A DNA stretch of 37,635 nucleotides from Pseudomonadota bacterium (GCA_021805245.1 JAJZFS010000064.1:1-37635), one strand, 5' to 3'. Counted from the stretch's first letter, positions 1 to 7,305 are shown. The notes: generated from the letters alone by a model not told the origin. Numbers and translations: made by a program.

Positions 1-33
1 AAAACAGTATTATAAAGCACGATAGGCTATATT

Positions 34-110
34 CTCCCCGTAGCTCAGCAGGATAGAGCGGCAGTTTCCTAAACTGCAGGCCACTGGTTCGAATCCAGTC
101 GGGGAGGCCA
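34..110 (+). tRNA. tRNA-Arg (anticodon CCU)
   Basis: A full cloverleaf can be drawn. The 7-bp acceptor stem pairs CTCCCCG (34-40) with CGGGGAG (100-106), followed by discriminator G107 and an encoded CCA (108-110). The anticodon stem GCAGT/ACTGC encloses the loop TTCCTAA, which gives anticodon CCU and so arginine (AGG codons). The T arm carries the usual GGTTCGAATCC core. A second, different tRNA-Arg(CCU) lies about 290 bases downstream. Confidence 0.95.
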
Positions 111-132
111 AATGCCCCGAATCACGCAAAAT

Positions 133-155
133 TTACACACTTTCTTACACACTTT
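133..155. repeat. tandem direct repeat beside the tRNA
   Basis: The 11-mer TTACACACTTT occurs twice, at 133-143 and 145-155, separated by one C, just after the first tRNA-Arg in an AT-rich stretch. Short tandem direct repeats next to a tRNA could be arm-type binding sites for a tyrosine integrase; the integrase remnant at 813-1535 makes this reasonable, but it is inference. Confidence 0.55.
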
Positions 156-210
156 AAGAAAAAATAAAATATTTTATATTAATATCAAATAGATATAGAT
201 AGTACTTGTT

Positions 211-237
211 GTTTCCTAAACTTAAGGTCTGACGCTT
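211..237 (+). other. partial tRNA-Arg-like sequence, possible attachment-site remnant
   Basis: GTTTCCTAAAC at 211-221 is identical to the anticodon loop and flanking stem of the tRNA at 403-476. It is followed by AGGTC (225-229), which matches the start of that tRNA's variable region, and by GACGCTT (231-237), which matches the end of that tRNA and its first flanking bases. The intervening T arm is missing. It cannot fold as a tRNA. A degraded att site or tRNA copy left by an integrative element is the simplest reading; chance similarity of parts of it cannot be excluded. Confidence 0.4.
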
Positions 238-264
238 CAGTCTGTTTTGCAGGCTGGTTTTTTT
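237..264 (+). terminator. probable rho-independent terminator after the first tRNA
   Basis: The stem CAGTCTG (238-244) pairs with CAGGCTG (250-256), with one G-U wobble, around a TTTTG loop, and is followed by a run of seven T (258-264). It is placed to end the transcript of the upstream tRNA-Arg. Confidence 0.6.
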
Positions 265-402
265 ATCAATAAGTTCATGTTGTTAGGCGACAAAAACCCT
301 TGTGCGGAAAGGGCTTTGACGGGTCTGCATATGTTCCGGGGGAGCGCCGGGGAGGCCGTTTCTTGACCGCCCCCGGTTTCGGTGTTATTCAAAATCTGAG
401 CT

Positions 403-476
403 GTCTCCGTAGCTCAGCTGGATAGAGCAAGTGTTTCCTAAACACTAGGTCGTAGGTTCGAATCCTATCGGAGACG
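403..476 (+). tRNA. tRNA-Arg (anticodon CCU), second gene
   Basis: The acceptor stem pairs GTCTCCG (403-409) with CGGAGAC (469-475), with discriminator G476. The anticodon stem AGTGT/ACACT encloses loop TTCCTAA, so the anticodon is CCU, as in the tRNA at 34-110. The stems differ in sequence from that gene, and no CCA is encoded here. tRNA-Arg(CCU) genes are common integration sites, and this one directly precedes the remains of an integrative element. Two tRNAs for one rare codon so close together may mean that one arrived with the element. Confidence 0.95.
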
Positions 477-588
477 CTTTATCTAATGAAATCAAATATA
501 TAATTCACCTCCATTTTTTTCTTTCTTGTAAGAGAACCCTGACGCTTTACTTATTAAATGCTATAAAGACCTACTTCGTGAGGTGAAA

Positions 589-849
589 ATGAAAATTTTT
601 TTAGAAAAGGCGGTGTTCATCAATCGAGCGCCCTTTGACGAGCTGAAATTAGACTTTTGTGAAAATGAAATTGCCGTACTCACGGCAGTAAATGGACGAG
701 GAAAAACCACTATACTTTCTCATATAGTTGATGCCTTTCATGAAATGGCCAGGCCTCACTTTAGAGACTATGAGGATAGCAGGGATCAATATTACAGAGT
801 TTCAAGTTCAATTTATAATATAGACCAAACTAAGCCGTCGCTCGTATAG
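589..849 (+). pseudogene. AAA-type ATPase, N-terminal fragment
   Basis: 86 residues starting at ATG 589 with a GAGG Shine-Dalgarno sequence at 580-583. The fragment is the start of an ABC/AAA_23-like ATPase: a first beta strand, then a Walker A loop NGRGKTT in the first half. The Walker B, signature and coiled-coil parts expected of a several-hundred-residue protein are absent. The frame ends at TAG 847-849, just where the antisense integrase also loses its homology, so both genes were probably cut by one deletion with its junction near 835-850. Such ATPases are frequent in phage-defence modules, but the fragment is too short to assign a family. Not expected to be functional. Confidence 0.6.
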
Positions 850-1535
850 CCAATATCACCGCAGGCGTTCCACATAACCCTGATCTCTTCTTTCGTGAGA
901 ACTCTTTCGCGCTCTGGTGTTGGGACGGGCTTTTTGATGACATGACAGGGGTTAAAGTCCAGCTCATCACGTTCTATGGCCCAATTGTACATCTTCCGCA
1001 ATGCTACAAGAACTTGGTTGGCGGCATGTGGATGCTTCGAGGACTTGAGCTTGTCGATAAGCCGCACAACATCCTTGCGTTGAACTTCTTTCGCGGGCAT
1101 GGCCCCCAAAGCCGGATTGATGTGGTTTTTGAATGATCGCTGTACTTGCTTCCAGCTTCTGTTGCGCGGCTTCGCGTACTTCTCGATAAACTCCTCGGAC
1201 ATTTCTTCCACGGTCACAAACTGCTGCTCAAGGACACGCCGCGCTTCTATTTTTTCTTTACGCTTTGCCATGGGGTCGATGCCTACGGCGAGGTCTGCTC
1301 TCGCTTCTTTTACGATCTCACGGGCTCTGGTGACTGTGATTTCGGGGAAAGGACCAAAACTCATGCGCTGTTGCCCGCGCATGCCTTTCTGGCGGTAGGC
1401 GAAGCACCATGACTTATGGCCTGAGGGCATCACACGCAGCACAAGGCCGGGGATGATTTTATCCCAGTATTCTACTCTGCTCCCCGTAGGGGACAGGCGT
1501 TGGACAGCGACCTCAGTTAATCTCATTTTGGGCAT
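813..1535 (-). pseudogene. P4-type tyrosine integrase, truncated before the catalytic domain
   Basis: 240 residues. The N-terminus is the arm-DNA-binding domain of phage P4-like integrases (pattern LTEVAVQRLSP..G..EYWD...PGLVLRV), followed by the SAM-like core-binding domain (about 100-200) with NHINPALG and the start of the catalytic domain (LTKEEIRVMW). The normal length is about 400 residues. The R-H-R-Y catalytic residues are all missing, and after GDIGY the last residues read out of frame through the ATPase fragment on the other strand. The start is firm: AAAGGAG stands just upstream of ATG 1535. The protein could at most bind DNA. It marks this stretch as the remains of an integrative element targeted to a tRNA gene. 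Confidence 0.8.
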
Positions 1536-1703
1536 CTTATTCTCCTTTTAGTGTTGGATTAATATTTGTCATAACTATATATAAAAAGTATATAACGCCC
1601 TTAGTTCAAAAGTAAACAAGTCATTGTTATTGCTGGTGTATTAATTGGATTCGTTGACTAAAAAAGACTTAAGTAGCCTTAACTTGACCATCATCTTAAA
1701 TAA

Positions 1704-1718
1704 GAACAAAATAGGAAC
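1704..1718 (+). promoter_or_regulatory. LexA (SOS) box at the promoter of the Y-family polymerase gene
   Basis: GAAC (1704-1707), seven bases, then GAAC (1715-1718). This is the exact reverse complement of GTTC-N7-GTTC, the established LexA-binding direct repeat of Alphaproteobacteria. It overlaps a probable promoter with -35 TTGACC (1684-1689) and a -10 near CAAAAT (1707-1712, 17-bp spacer), and lies 19 bases before the start codon. Position, spacing and the downstream gene class all fit SOS repression. Confidence 0.75.
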
Positions 1719-1736
1719 GATAAAGGGCAGAATCCT

Positions 1737-3035
1737 ATGTCTTCCACAACACAAAATCCCCTCGCTCCGCCGAAAAGCCTGCAATGGCTCTATGTGGATT
1801 TTAATTCGTACTTCGCCAGCGTTGAGCAGCAGCTTGATCCGCGCTTGCGTGGAAAGCCTGTAGCTGTCATTCCCGTTGAAACCGGATCCACTTGCGCGAT
1901 CGCTGCCAGCTACGAGGCTAAAGCCTATGGCGTTAAGACTGGCACACCTGTCTGGGAAGCGAGGAAGATGTGTCCTGGCTTGATCTGCGTACTTGGACGG
2001 CATAACCACTATGTCGAGTTCCATGAGCGCATTCTAGACGAGATTGATCGCCACATCCCTATCACCGCCGTTTGTTCCATCGATGAAATGGCCTGCAAGC
2101 TCATGAAGAATGAAATGTCGGTCAAGCGCGTGACAGAGATTGCTCAATCCATCAAATCCGGCATCGCAAAGAACATTGGCGAATATGTGCGCTGCTCCAT
2201 CGGCGTCGCGACCAGTAAATATCTCGCCAAAGTTGCAACCGATATGCAGAAACCGGATGGCTTTACCATTCTTAATCCTGAAAATGTTCTAGAGAGGCTT
2301 GTCGAACTGGAACTCCGTGATCTGCCCGGCATCGGGGCTAACATGGAATTGCGCTTGAATAAAGCGGGCATCTACGACATGAAAAAGCTTCTAACCTTGC
2401 AGCCCAAGCACCTCCGTTCTGTCTGGGGCAGTATCTGGGGCGAAAAGATGTGGTATTATCTTCGTGGCTATGATCTGCCGGACGGTGAAACGGAGCGTAA
2501 TAGCGTTGGTCACAGTCATGTGCTTTCACCGGAGATGCGTCCGCCCGCGCAGGCCTACACCATCGCCCGCCGCCTCACCATGAAAGCGGCGGCGCGGCTC
2601 CGGCGCATGGGGCTTTATGCGGGCGCGTTTTCTATTTCGTACCGGGTTGAGAATGGGTCGCGCCTTGGCCTTGAGGCCCGCTGTGAACCATCACAGGACA
2701 GCTTTACCTTCCAACAGCTTCTGGATGAGCTGTGGCGCGAGCTGCAGAAAGAATCCAAAGGCGCACGTATCAAGAAAGTCAATGTCGTGCTGCATAGGCT
2801 GACTGAAACGAAAGACTTACAGGTTCAGCCTGACTTATTCGACACATTGAAGCCCAAATCAGAAAACAAACAGCGTGTCAGAAACGAGAAACTCTCTGCC
2901 GCCATGGATGCGCTCAATCATAAATTTGGGCGTGATACAGTTCTGTTAGGCATGACGGCAGGCAAGGCCAGTACGGACACTGGAACCAAGATAGCCTTCA
3001 CCCGGATTCCTGATATGGAAGAGTTTTTAGAGTAG
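1737..3035 (+). CDS. Y-family (DinB/UmuC-like) translesion DNA polymerase
   Basis: 432 residues. It inserts nucleotides opposite damaged template bases. Domains in order: palm with the first catalytic Asp21 in YVDFNSYFASVE, fingers, second palm motif SIDE with Asp116 and Glu117, a helix-hairpin-helix-like thumb (DLPGIG, about 195-200), and a little-finger domain (about 255-360). QPDLF at 364-368 fits a beta-clamp-binding peptide. All three metal ligands are present, so it should be active. AAAGGG at 1722-1727 is the ribosome site. A LexA box covers the promoter. It belongs to the accessory region next to integrase remains, and no ImuA/ImuB or UmuD partner is visible here. It could be a mobile-element paralogue of dinB rather than the housekeeping copy. 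Confidence 0.92.
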   Translation: MSSTTQNPLAPPKSLQWLYVDFNSYFASVEQQLDPRLRGKPVAVIPVETGSTCAIAASYEAKAYGVKTGTPVWEARKMCPGLICVLGRHNHYVEFHERILDEIDRHIPITAVCSIDEMACKLMKNEMSVKRVTEIAQSIKSGIAKNIGEYVRCSIGVATSKYLAKVATDMQKPDGFTILNPENVLERLVELELRDLPGIGANMELRLNKAGIYDMKKLLTLQPKHLRSVWGSIWGEKMWYYLRGYDLPDGETERNSVGHSHVLSPEMRPPAQAYTIARRLTMKAAARLRRMGLYAGAFSISYRVENGSRLGLEARCEPSQDSFTFQQLLDELWRELQKESKGARIKKVNVVLHRLTETKDLQVQPDLFDTLKPKSENKQRVRNEKLSAAMDALNHKFGRDTVLLGMTAGKASTDTGTKIAFTRIPDMEEFLE

Positions 3036-3065
3036 TCAAACCAGTATCTAGAATGGTAATAAAAT

Positions 3066-3938
3066 ATGGATATGCTCCCCACCGAAAAAAGAAAATACAA
3101 GTTTTGTTCTTATTATTGGATATTTGAGCCGATAGGTGGAGATGTGATAGACGGGCCACATCGTCAGCCCGTGTTTGATATCCCCGTTTCTTATGAAGGG
3201 AAGGATTATAATTTTTCTCTCTTCTGCAAAGACAGTGGCGTTATTGAGTATGCACGATTAATCATTCCAAATTTAGAAAAGGAGGAAATTCCCGAGAAAA
3301 TATTGCCGTTCCTTCAGATTCTTAAAGAACATCTACTATCGGTTATACGGCTACTTTTGGGTAAGAGTGTACAATTGTGTACGGTAATATGGGTGTTCCT
3401 CGAAATGAACGAATCCCCTCGACTACATATTAATATTACCGAAGAGTTAGAGAGAAAAAGCATAGACGTAGTGGCCATTCGTAACTTATTCACATCAACT
3501 ATAAATTGCCGTGAAGATATACGGTTATTTGTAGATGGGATAGATGAAAGAATACCTATGCAATATAGATTTTTGTCATTGTATAAAATTATCGAGAATG
3601 AGTATAGGACAAAGGGGAAATGGAAAAGGCAGCTTAACGACTTGTTATTGAAGCATGAGGGGTTATTCGCTGAAGCTGGTTTTACCTCTAAACCGTCCTC
3701 TCTTTTGCACGAGGTTAGAGATAGGTGTGCCCACATCAAGACCGGGACGAAAAGAGAAGTTTTGGGCGTTACGCATTTGAATCATAAGGAGGCGGTGCGT
3801 GTAAATCTATTGCTACCCATCCTTAAAAAAATTTGTATTGAAATTATCAATAAAAAGGCCAGGGGGCAGTTTGTTTTTAGCGACATCCCGCTAACGCCAG
3901 AGCAGGTTAATGCAGCCAAAATCGCGATATCCAGTTAA
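3066..3938 (+). CDS. hypothetical protein with a C-terminal HEPN-like domain
   Basis: 290 residues, not assigned to a named family. The C-terminal third has features of HEPN proteins of the ApeA/MauJ-like type: a helix containing RFLSLYKIIE (about 168-177) and then RDRCAH (218-223), which fits the RX4-6H motif used by HEPN ribonucleases, followed by another helix. The N-terminal half (about 1-130) is mostly beta-like and unrecognised. The gene begins 30 bases after the polymerase stop, with no terminator between, so it is probably co-transcribed and SOS-controlled. The Shine-Dalgarno sequence is weak; ATG 3072 is an alternative start. It is clearly AT-richer than its neighbours, which suggests transfer. 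RNase or toxin activity is inference from the motif only. Confidence 0.75.
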   Translation: MDMLPTEKRKYKFCSYYWIFEPIGGDVIDGPHRQPVFDIPVSYEGKDYNFSLFCKDSGVIEYARLIIPNLEKEEIPEKILPFLQILKEHLLSVIRLLLGKSVQLCTVIWVFLEMNESPRLHINITEELERKSIDVVAIRNLFTSTINCREDIRLFVDGIDERIPMQYRFLSLYKIIENEYRTKGKWKRQLNDLLLKHEGLFAEAGFTSKPSSLLHEVRDRCAHIKTGTKREVLGVTHLNHKEAVRVNLLLPILKKICIEIINKKARGQFVFSDIPLTPEQVNAAKIAISS

Positions 3939-4034
3939 GTTTCTAAATTTCGAGCACCCGATTTAAATCTGACCTTAGCCTGATTTCAGATCCCTGCATT
4001 GCGTGCGCCGGAACTTGGCAAACCTCAGTTAAGA

Positions 4035-4172
4035 TCAGGTGCCTATGCCTGTGAATTGCAGAGCCCATTTCACAATATCCATGCCGAAAAACTCTGCAAT
4101 AGCAAGGATCGATAAAACATAAGGGACAACGTATTCAGAAAAGCTGTGCTTTTTAATGGCTATCGGAAGCAT
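4035..4172 (-). CDS. possible small membrane protein or gene remnant
   Basis: From ATG 4172 the frame reads 45 residues with one hydrophobic segment (VVPYVLSILAIAEFFG, about 15-30) and stops at 4035-4037. The same frame is open back to a stop at 4323-4325 and reads sensibly there too, including NPFGTGTEFFFRGRLIWY, but contains no ATG. An ATG with a good AGAGGG site near 4285 lies in another frame and ends after seven codons. This looks like the 3' part of a gene broken by a frameshift or lost start. Function unknown. The rest of the 440-base gap (3939-4379) shows no other gene. Confidence 0.35.
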   Translation of the reverse strand: MLPIAIKKHSFSEYVVPYVLSILAIAEFFGMDIVKWALQFTGIGT

Positions 4173-4370
4173 GGATAGAACCCGATACCAGATCAAGCGG
4201 CCTCTGAAAAAAAATTCTGTTCCTGTCCCAAATGGATTATCTTCATCAAAGTCTTCGGCTCTAATTCGTAAGGTAAGTGTGCATTTACCCTCTCTCTTTA
4301 AAAAACCGGCAGCCTGTGTTCTTCACGTTCTTTTAATGCCCCTGATATAGCATGGGAATGATGTAAGTAC

Positions 4371-4378
4371 GGGGGGGG
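4371..4378 (+). repeat. G8 homopolymer at the ribosome-binding position of the M48 gene
   Basis: Eight consecutive G residues end one base before ATG 4380. The run replaces a normal AGGAGG and is the only purine-rich stretch in the right place. Mononucleotide tracts are prone to slippage, so the spacing and strength of the ribosome site could vary between cells; this is inference. Confidence 0.5.
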
Positions 4379-4379
4379 T

Positions 4380-5354
4380 ATGAAGAATCTGGTCTATTCA
4401 AACGAGACTATACTGTTTCCCATCCTTCTCGTCCTGTCGGCGTTATTTTGGTTTTTCCTTGCCGAGGTCGCTACAGGCCCCATTGTGACATTTCTGCCTG
4501 TCGCGTTTTTGCTCTATCTTTTTCTTCAGTCTGCCATGATCTGTCATATCCGCGGCAGCGGCGTCCTAGTGGACGAACAACAGTTTCCTGACCTGAATGA
4601 CCGCATTCGGGATTGCGCTCAAAAAGCCGGTCTGAGCCAAGTGCCGAAAGTGTATATTCTGAACGGCAACGGTGTTCTCAACGCCTTTGCGACGCATTTT
4701 CTACGCACGCATTACGTTGTTCTGCTATCGAGCGTTCTCGACGCGCTGGAAGATCACCCCGACGCCATCAACTTTTATATCGGGCATGAAATGGGCCATG
4801 TCGCCCGCCGGCATGTTTTCTGGCAGCCGATCCTCACGCCCGGGATGTCCCTGCCACTGCTGGGTGCGGCCTATTCCCGCGCCCGCGAATACACGGCCGA
4901 TATGTACGGCGCCCTTTGCTGCACGACGCCGGAAGCCCCGCGGCAGGCTCTGTCCGTGCTGGCCGCAGGCGCAACGCGGTACAAGACCCTGAACGCCGAG
5001 GCCTATCATGCGCAGGTCAAAAGCACGTCGGGTTTTTGGATGTCGTTTCACGAGCTGACGGCCGGTTATCCATGGCTTGTCAAGCGGAGCCTGCGCGTCT
5101 CCCCCAATTTCACGGGCGATGTTCCGCGGCGCAATTTCTTCGCCTATCTCTTTGCTCTTTTCGTGCCGCGGCTCAATATCATCACCATCTCGCTCCTGTA
5201 CTTCTTTATCATTGCGGTGGCCTTTCATCCCGGATCCGGCGGTCTCTTCAGTAAACTTGCGCAGCGGAACGCGGCCATGCAGTCCGGCGCGCCGCAGCCG
5301 GCAGCAGCGCGCAGCGGTCATCATGCCGTGAACGGTTTGCGCGGCGGAGACTAG
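4380..5354 (+). CDS. M48-family membrane metalloprotease (HtpX/Ste24-like)
   Basis: 324 residues. It is a zinc endopeptidase of the inner membrane. Two transmembrane segments lie at about 11-29 and 33-55, the HExxH motif is HEMGH at 136-140, and the third zinc ligand is Glu170 in SRAREYTAD. A further hydrophobic segment is at about 255-280, and a polar Ala/Gly-rich tail ends the protein. Members of the family degrade misfolded membrane proteins or act in envelope maintenance; this one's substrate is unknown. It stands alone, reading away from the accessory region, and is the first gene with the GC-rich composition of the backbone. The start follows a G8 tract. Confidence 0.9.
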   Translation: MKNLVYSNETILFPILLVLSALFWFFLAEVATGPIVTFLPVAFLLYLFLQSAMICHIRGSGVLVDEQQFPDLNDRIRDCAQKAGLSQVPKVYILNGNGVLNAFATHFLRTHYVVLLSSVLDALEDHPDAINFYIGHEMGHVARRHVFWQPILTPGMSLPLLGAAYSRAREYTADMYGALCCTTPEAPRQALSVLAAGATRYKTLNAEAYHAQVKSTSGFWMSFHELTAGYPWLVKRSLRVSPNFTGDVPRRNFFAYLFALFVPRLNIITISLLYFFIIAVAFHPGSGGLFSKLAQRNAAMQSGAPQPAAARSGHHAVNGLRGGD

Positions 5355-5376
5355 GCCCTTGCGCCAGCCCTGCGGC

Positions 5377-5395
5377 GGCAGGCCCCGGGCCTGCC
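5377..5395 (+). other. strong GC hairpin after the M48 gene
   Basis: GGCAGGCC (5377-5384) pairs perfectly with GGCCTGCC (5388-5395) around a CCG loop, 22 bases after the protease stop codon. There is no T tract, so it is not a classical terminator; it may protect the 3' end of the mRNA or act with Rho. Confidence 0.4.
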
Positions 5396-5568
5396 CCGGA
5401 ACCGGTCTGTCTCTATCACCCCTGTCTTTGTCTTTGGGCATGTCTTGCCGATTGTTTTATTGGCGGCTTCAGGTATCATGCCAGAAGTTGCCAACACATT
5501 TTCAGAGACGTCCGCCGCATGTTTCTCTCTCCTACCGCCGCCCGTTTGCCAGACCTCGCGAGTGATGC

Positions 5569-6927
5569 ATGAACGACACCCTCAAGGCTGATTCGCTCGG
5601 CATCGTGGAATCGATCGTCATGGGCATCGCCGGCACGGCGCCCGCCTACAGCATCGAGATCACGACCTCGACCATCGTCGGCACGGCGGGGACCCTGTCG
5701 CCGGCCAGCATTCTGGTGTGCGGGCTGGTCATGTTCGGCATCGCCTTCGCGTTCATCAACCTCAACCGCGAATTCGCCAGCGCCGGCACGTCCTATACCT
5801 GGGTGAGCATGGTGTTCGGGCGGACGCTCGGCTTCTTTGCCGGCTGGGCGCTGCTGGTGCTGTGCTGCGTCTTCATGGTCTCGGCGATGATCCCCGCGGC
5901 CAACGCCACGCTGCTGATTTTCAGGCCCGCCCTGATGAACGACGTGCACTGGGTCACGATCATCGCCGCGCTCTGGCTCACCTTCGTGAGCGCCGTCGTC
6001 GTGAAGGGCATCAAGCTCACCAGCTACGTGCAGGTGGCGATGACGCTCGCCGAGGCGCTGATCCTGCTGGTCGTCATCGTGGCGTCGTTCATGACCTTTC
6101 CCGCCCATCCGGTGCATCCGTTCAGCTGGAACTGGTACAACCCCTTCAAATTCACGCCGCGGCTCTTCGCCGACGGCGCGCTGGTGGCGATCTTCTTCTA
6201 CTACGGCTGGGACGTGACGATGAACCTGAGCGAAGAAACCAAGGACCGCAACCGCACGCCGGGGAGGGCGGCGTTCTGGTCCATGGCGTTCCTGATGGCG
6301 TTCTTCCTGATCTTCATCACGATCACCCTGCTGGGGCTGACGGACGGGGAAATCCAGCACTACAACACCAACATCATCTTCGCCATCGCGCGCAAGATCC
6401 TCGGGCCCACGTGGGGCTATGTGGCGATCGTCGCCGTGCTGCTCTCGACCGTCGGCACCGTGGAAACGCAGATCCTGCAGTTCACGCGCACGCTGTTCGT
6501 CAAGGCGCGCGACGGCGTGCTGCATCCGCGCTACGCGCTGTTGCACCCGCGCTGGAAAACGCCGCATGTCGCCATCTTCTTCATCTGGGCGAGCGGTCTT
6601 GTCTTGCTGTTTGTCTCCTCGTACCTGCCGACGATCAACGTGATCCTGCAGGATTCGATCACGGCGCTCGGCTTCCAGATCTGCTTCTACCTCGGGCTGA
6701 CCGGCCTCGCCTGCGCGTGGCATTACCGCCGCAGCCTGTCGGCGGGCCCCGTGACCGCGGTCACGCACATTATCTGGCCGGCGGCGAGCGGCTTTTTCAT
6801 GTTCTTCATCATGCTCTACAGCATTCCCACGTTCGACTGGGTCACCAACGCCGTGGGGCTGGGCGGCATCGCCATCGGCGTCATTCCTTTCTGGCTCAAC
6901 CGCAAACGCGCGCGGACCGGACAATAG
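5569..6927 (+). CDS. APC-superfamily amino acid permease
   Basis: 452 residues, almost wholly hydrophobic, with about 12 membrane helices. The N-terminal SIVMGIAGTAPAYSI region matches the unwound first helix of APC transporters (the G-x-G substrate-binding stretch), and FFYYGWDVTMNLSEETKD (about 206-224) is the conserved segment around helix 6 and the following loop. It should take up an amino acid or related amine by proton or sodium symport, or exchange; the substrate cannot be read from sequence. The Shine-Dalgarno sequence is weak (GAGTG). It is the only gene in its transcription unit and ends at a strong bidirectional terminator. Confidence 0.88.
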   Translation: MNDTLKADSLGIVESIVMGIAGTAPAYSIEITTSTIVGTAGTLSPASILVCGLVMFGIAFAFINLNREFASAGTSYTWVSMVFGRTLGFFAGWALLVLCCVFMVSAMIPAANATLLIFRPALMNDVHWVTIIAALWLTFVSAVVVKGIKLTSYVQVAMTLAEALILLVVIVASFMTFPAHPVHPFSWNWYNPFKFTPRLFADGALVAIFFYYGWDVTMNLSEETKDRNRTPGRAAFWSMAFLMAFFLIFITITLLGLTDGEIQHYNTNIIFAIARKILGPTWGYVAIVAVLLSTVGTVETQILQFTRTLFVKARDGVLHPRYALLHPRWKTPHVAIFFIWASGLVLLFVSSYLPTINVILQDSITALGFQICFYLGLTGLACAWHYRRSLSAGPVTAVTHIIWPAASGFFMFFIMLYSIPTFDWVTNAVGLGGIAIGVIPFWLNRKRARTGQ

Positions 6928-6974
6928 GGCGGGCTGCAAGCGCGGCGGTCAGGCGCAGGACGATAGGGACGCGG

Positions 6975-7018
6975 AAAAAAAACGCCGGCTCTCATGCACG
7001 AGAGCCGGCGTTTTTTTA
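6975..7018. terminator. bidirectional rho-independent terminator
   Basis: An 11-bp GC-rich stem, CGCCGGCTCTC (6983-6993) with GAGAGCCGGCG (7000-7010), has a six-base loop and is flanked by A8 on the left and T7 on the right. It therefore works in both directions, and lies between the convergent permease gene and the small secreted-protein gene. Confidence 0.9.
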
Positions 7019-7029
7019 ATTATACGCGC

Positions 7030-7305
7030 TTAGTGACGGTGGCCGTCGCGATGCTTGTCGTCGTGATGTTTATCATATTCAAGAGCCTGATGGAGTTCGG
7101 ACAGAGCGGCATCGATGTGCTGTATCGCAGCGACACGGTGGCCGCCAAAGTCATGCGCGCCCTTGTTCAGGTTTGTCTTCGCATGCTCCAGCTTGTGAAT
7201 TGCGCCATTGATCTCCGGATGTCTTTCTCCCGCATGTGCGTAAGGCACCGATGTCAAGCCAAGCGCAAAAACAGTCGCAATAGCTGCGGCAGTCAGTTTA
7301 TTCAT
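7030..7305 (-). CDS. small secreted helical protein with a His-rich tail
   Basis: 91 residues from ATG 7305, preceded by GGGAG. A Sec signal peptide covers about 1-24 (MNKL, hydrophobic core, then YAHA as the likely cleavage site). The mature part is predicted to be two helices (residues about 27-80), with the pattern AIHKLEHAK...HDFGGHR.AAI.HIDAAL.ELHQAL that I recognise from other small uncharacterised secreted bacterial proteins. The tail is HHDDKHRDGHRH, which could bind metal ions. A longer reading from 7476 lacks a signal peptide and is rejected. The function is unknown; a periplasmic metal-binding or stress role is a guess. Confidence 0.75.
   Translation of the reverse strand: MNKLTAAAIATVFALGLTSVPYAHAGERHPEINGAIHKLEHAKTNLNKGAHDFGGHRVAAIQHIDAALSELHQALEYDKHHDDKHRDGHRH

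Noticed and set aside
336-376. CCGGGGG...CCCCCGG inverted repeat between the tRNAs
   Set aside because: Seven base pairs with a loop of 27 bases and no T run; may be chance in a GC-rich patch.
4156-4350. 64-codon plus-strand frame
   Set aside because: No ribosome site, and the opposite strand reads a more protein-like sequence.
5476-6939. 487-codon minus-strand open frame
   Set aside because: Antisense to the APC permease; highly charged Arg/Glu/Asp/His repeats typical of the reverse strand of membrane-protein genes.
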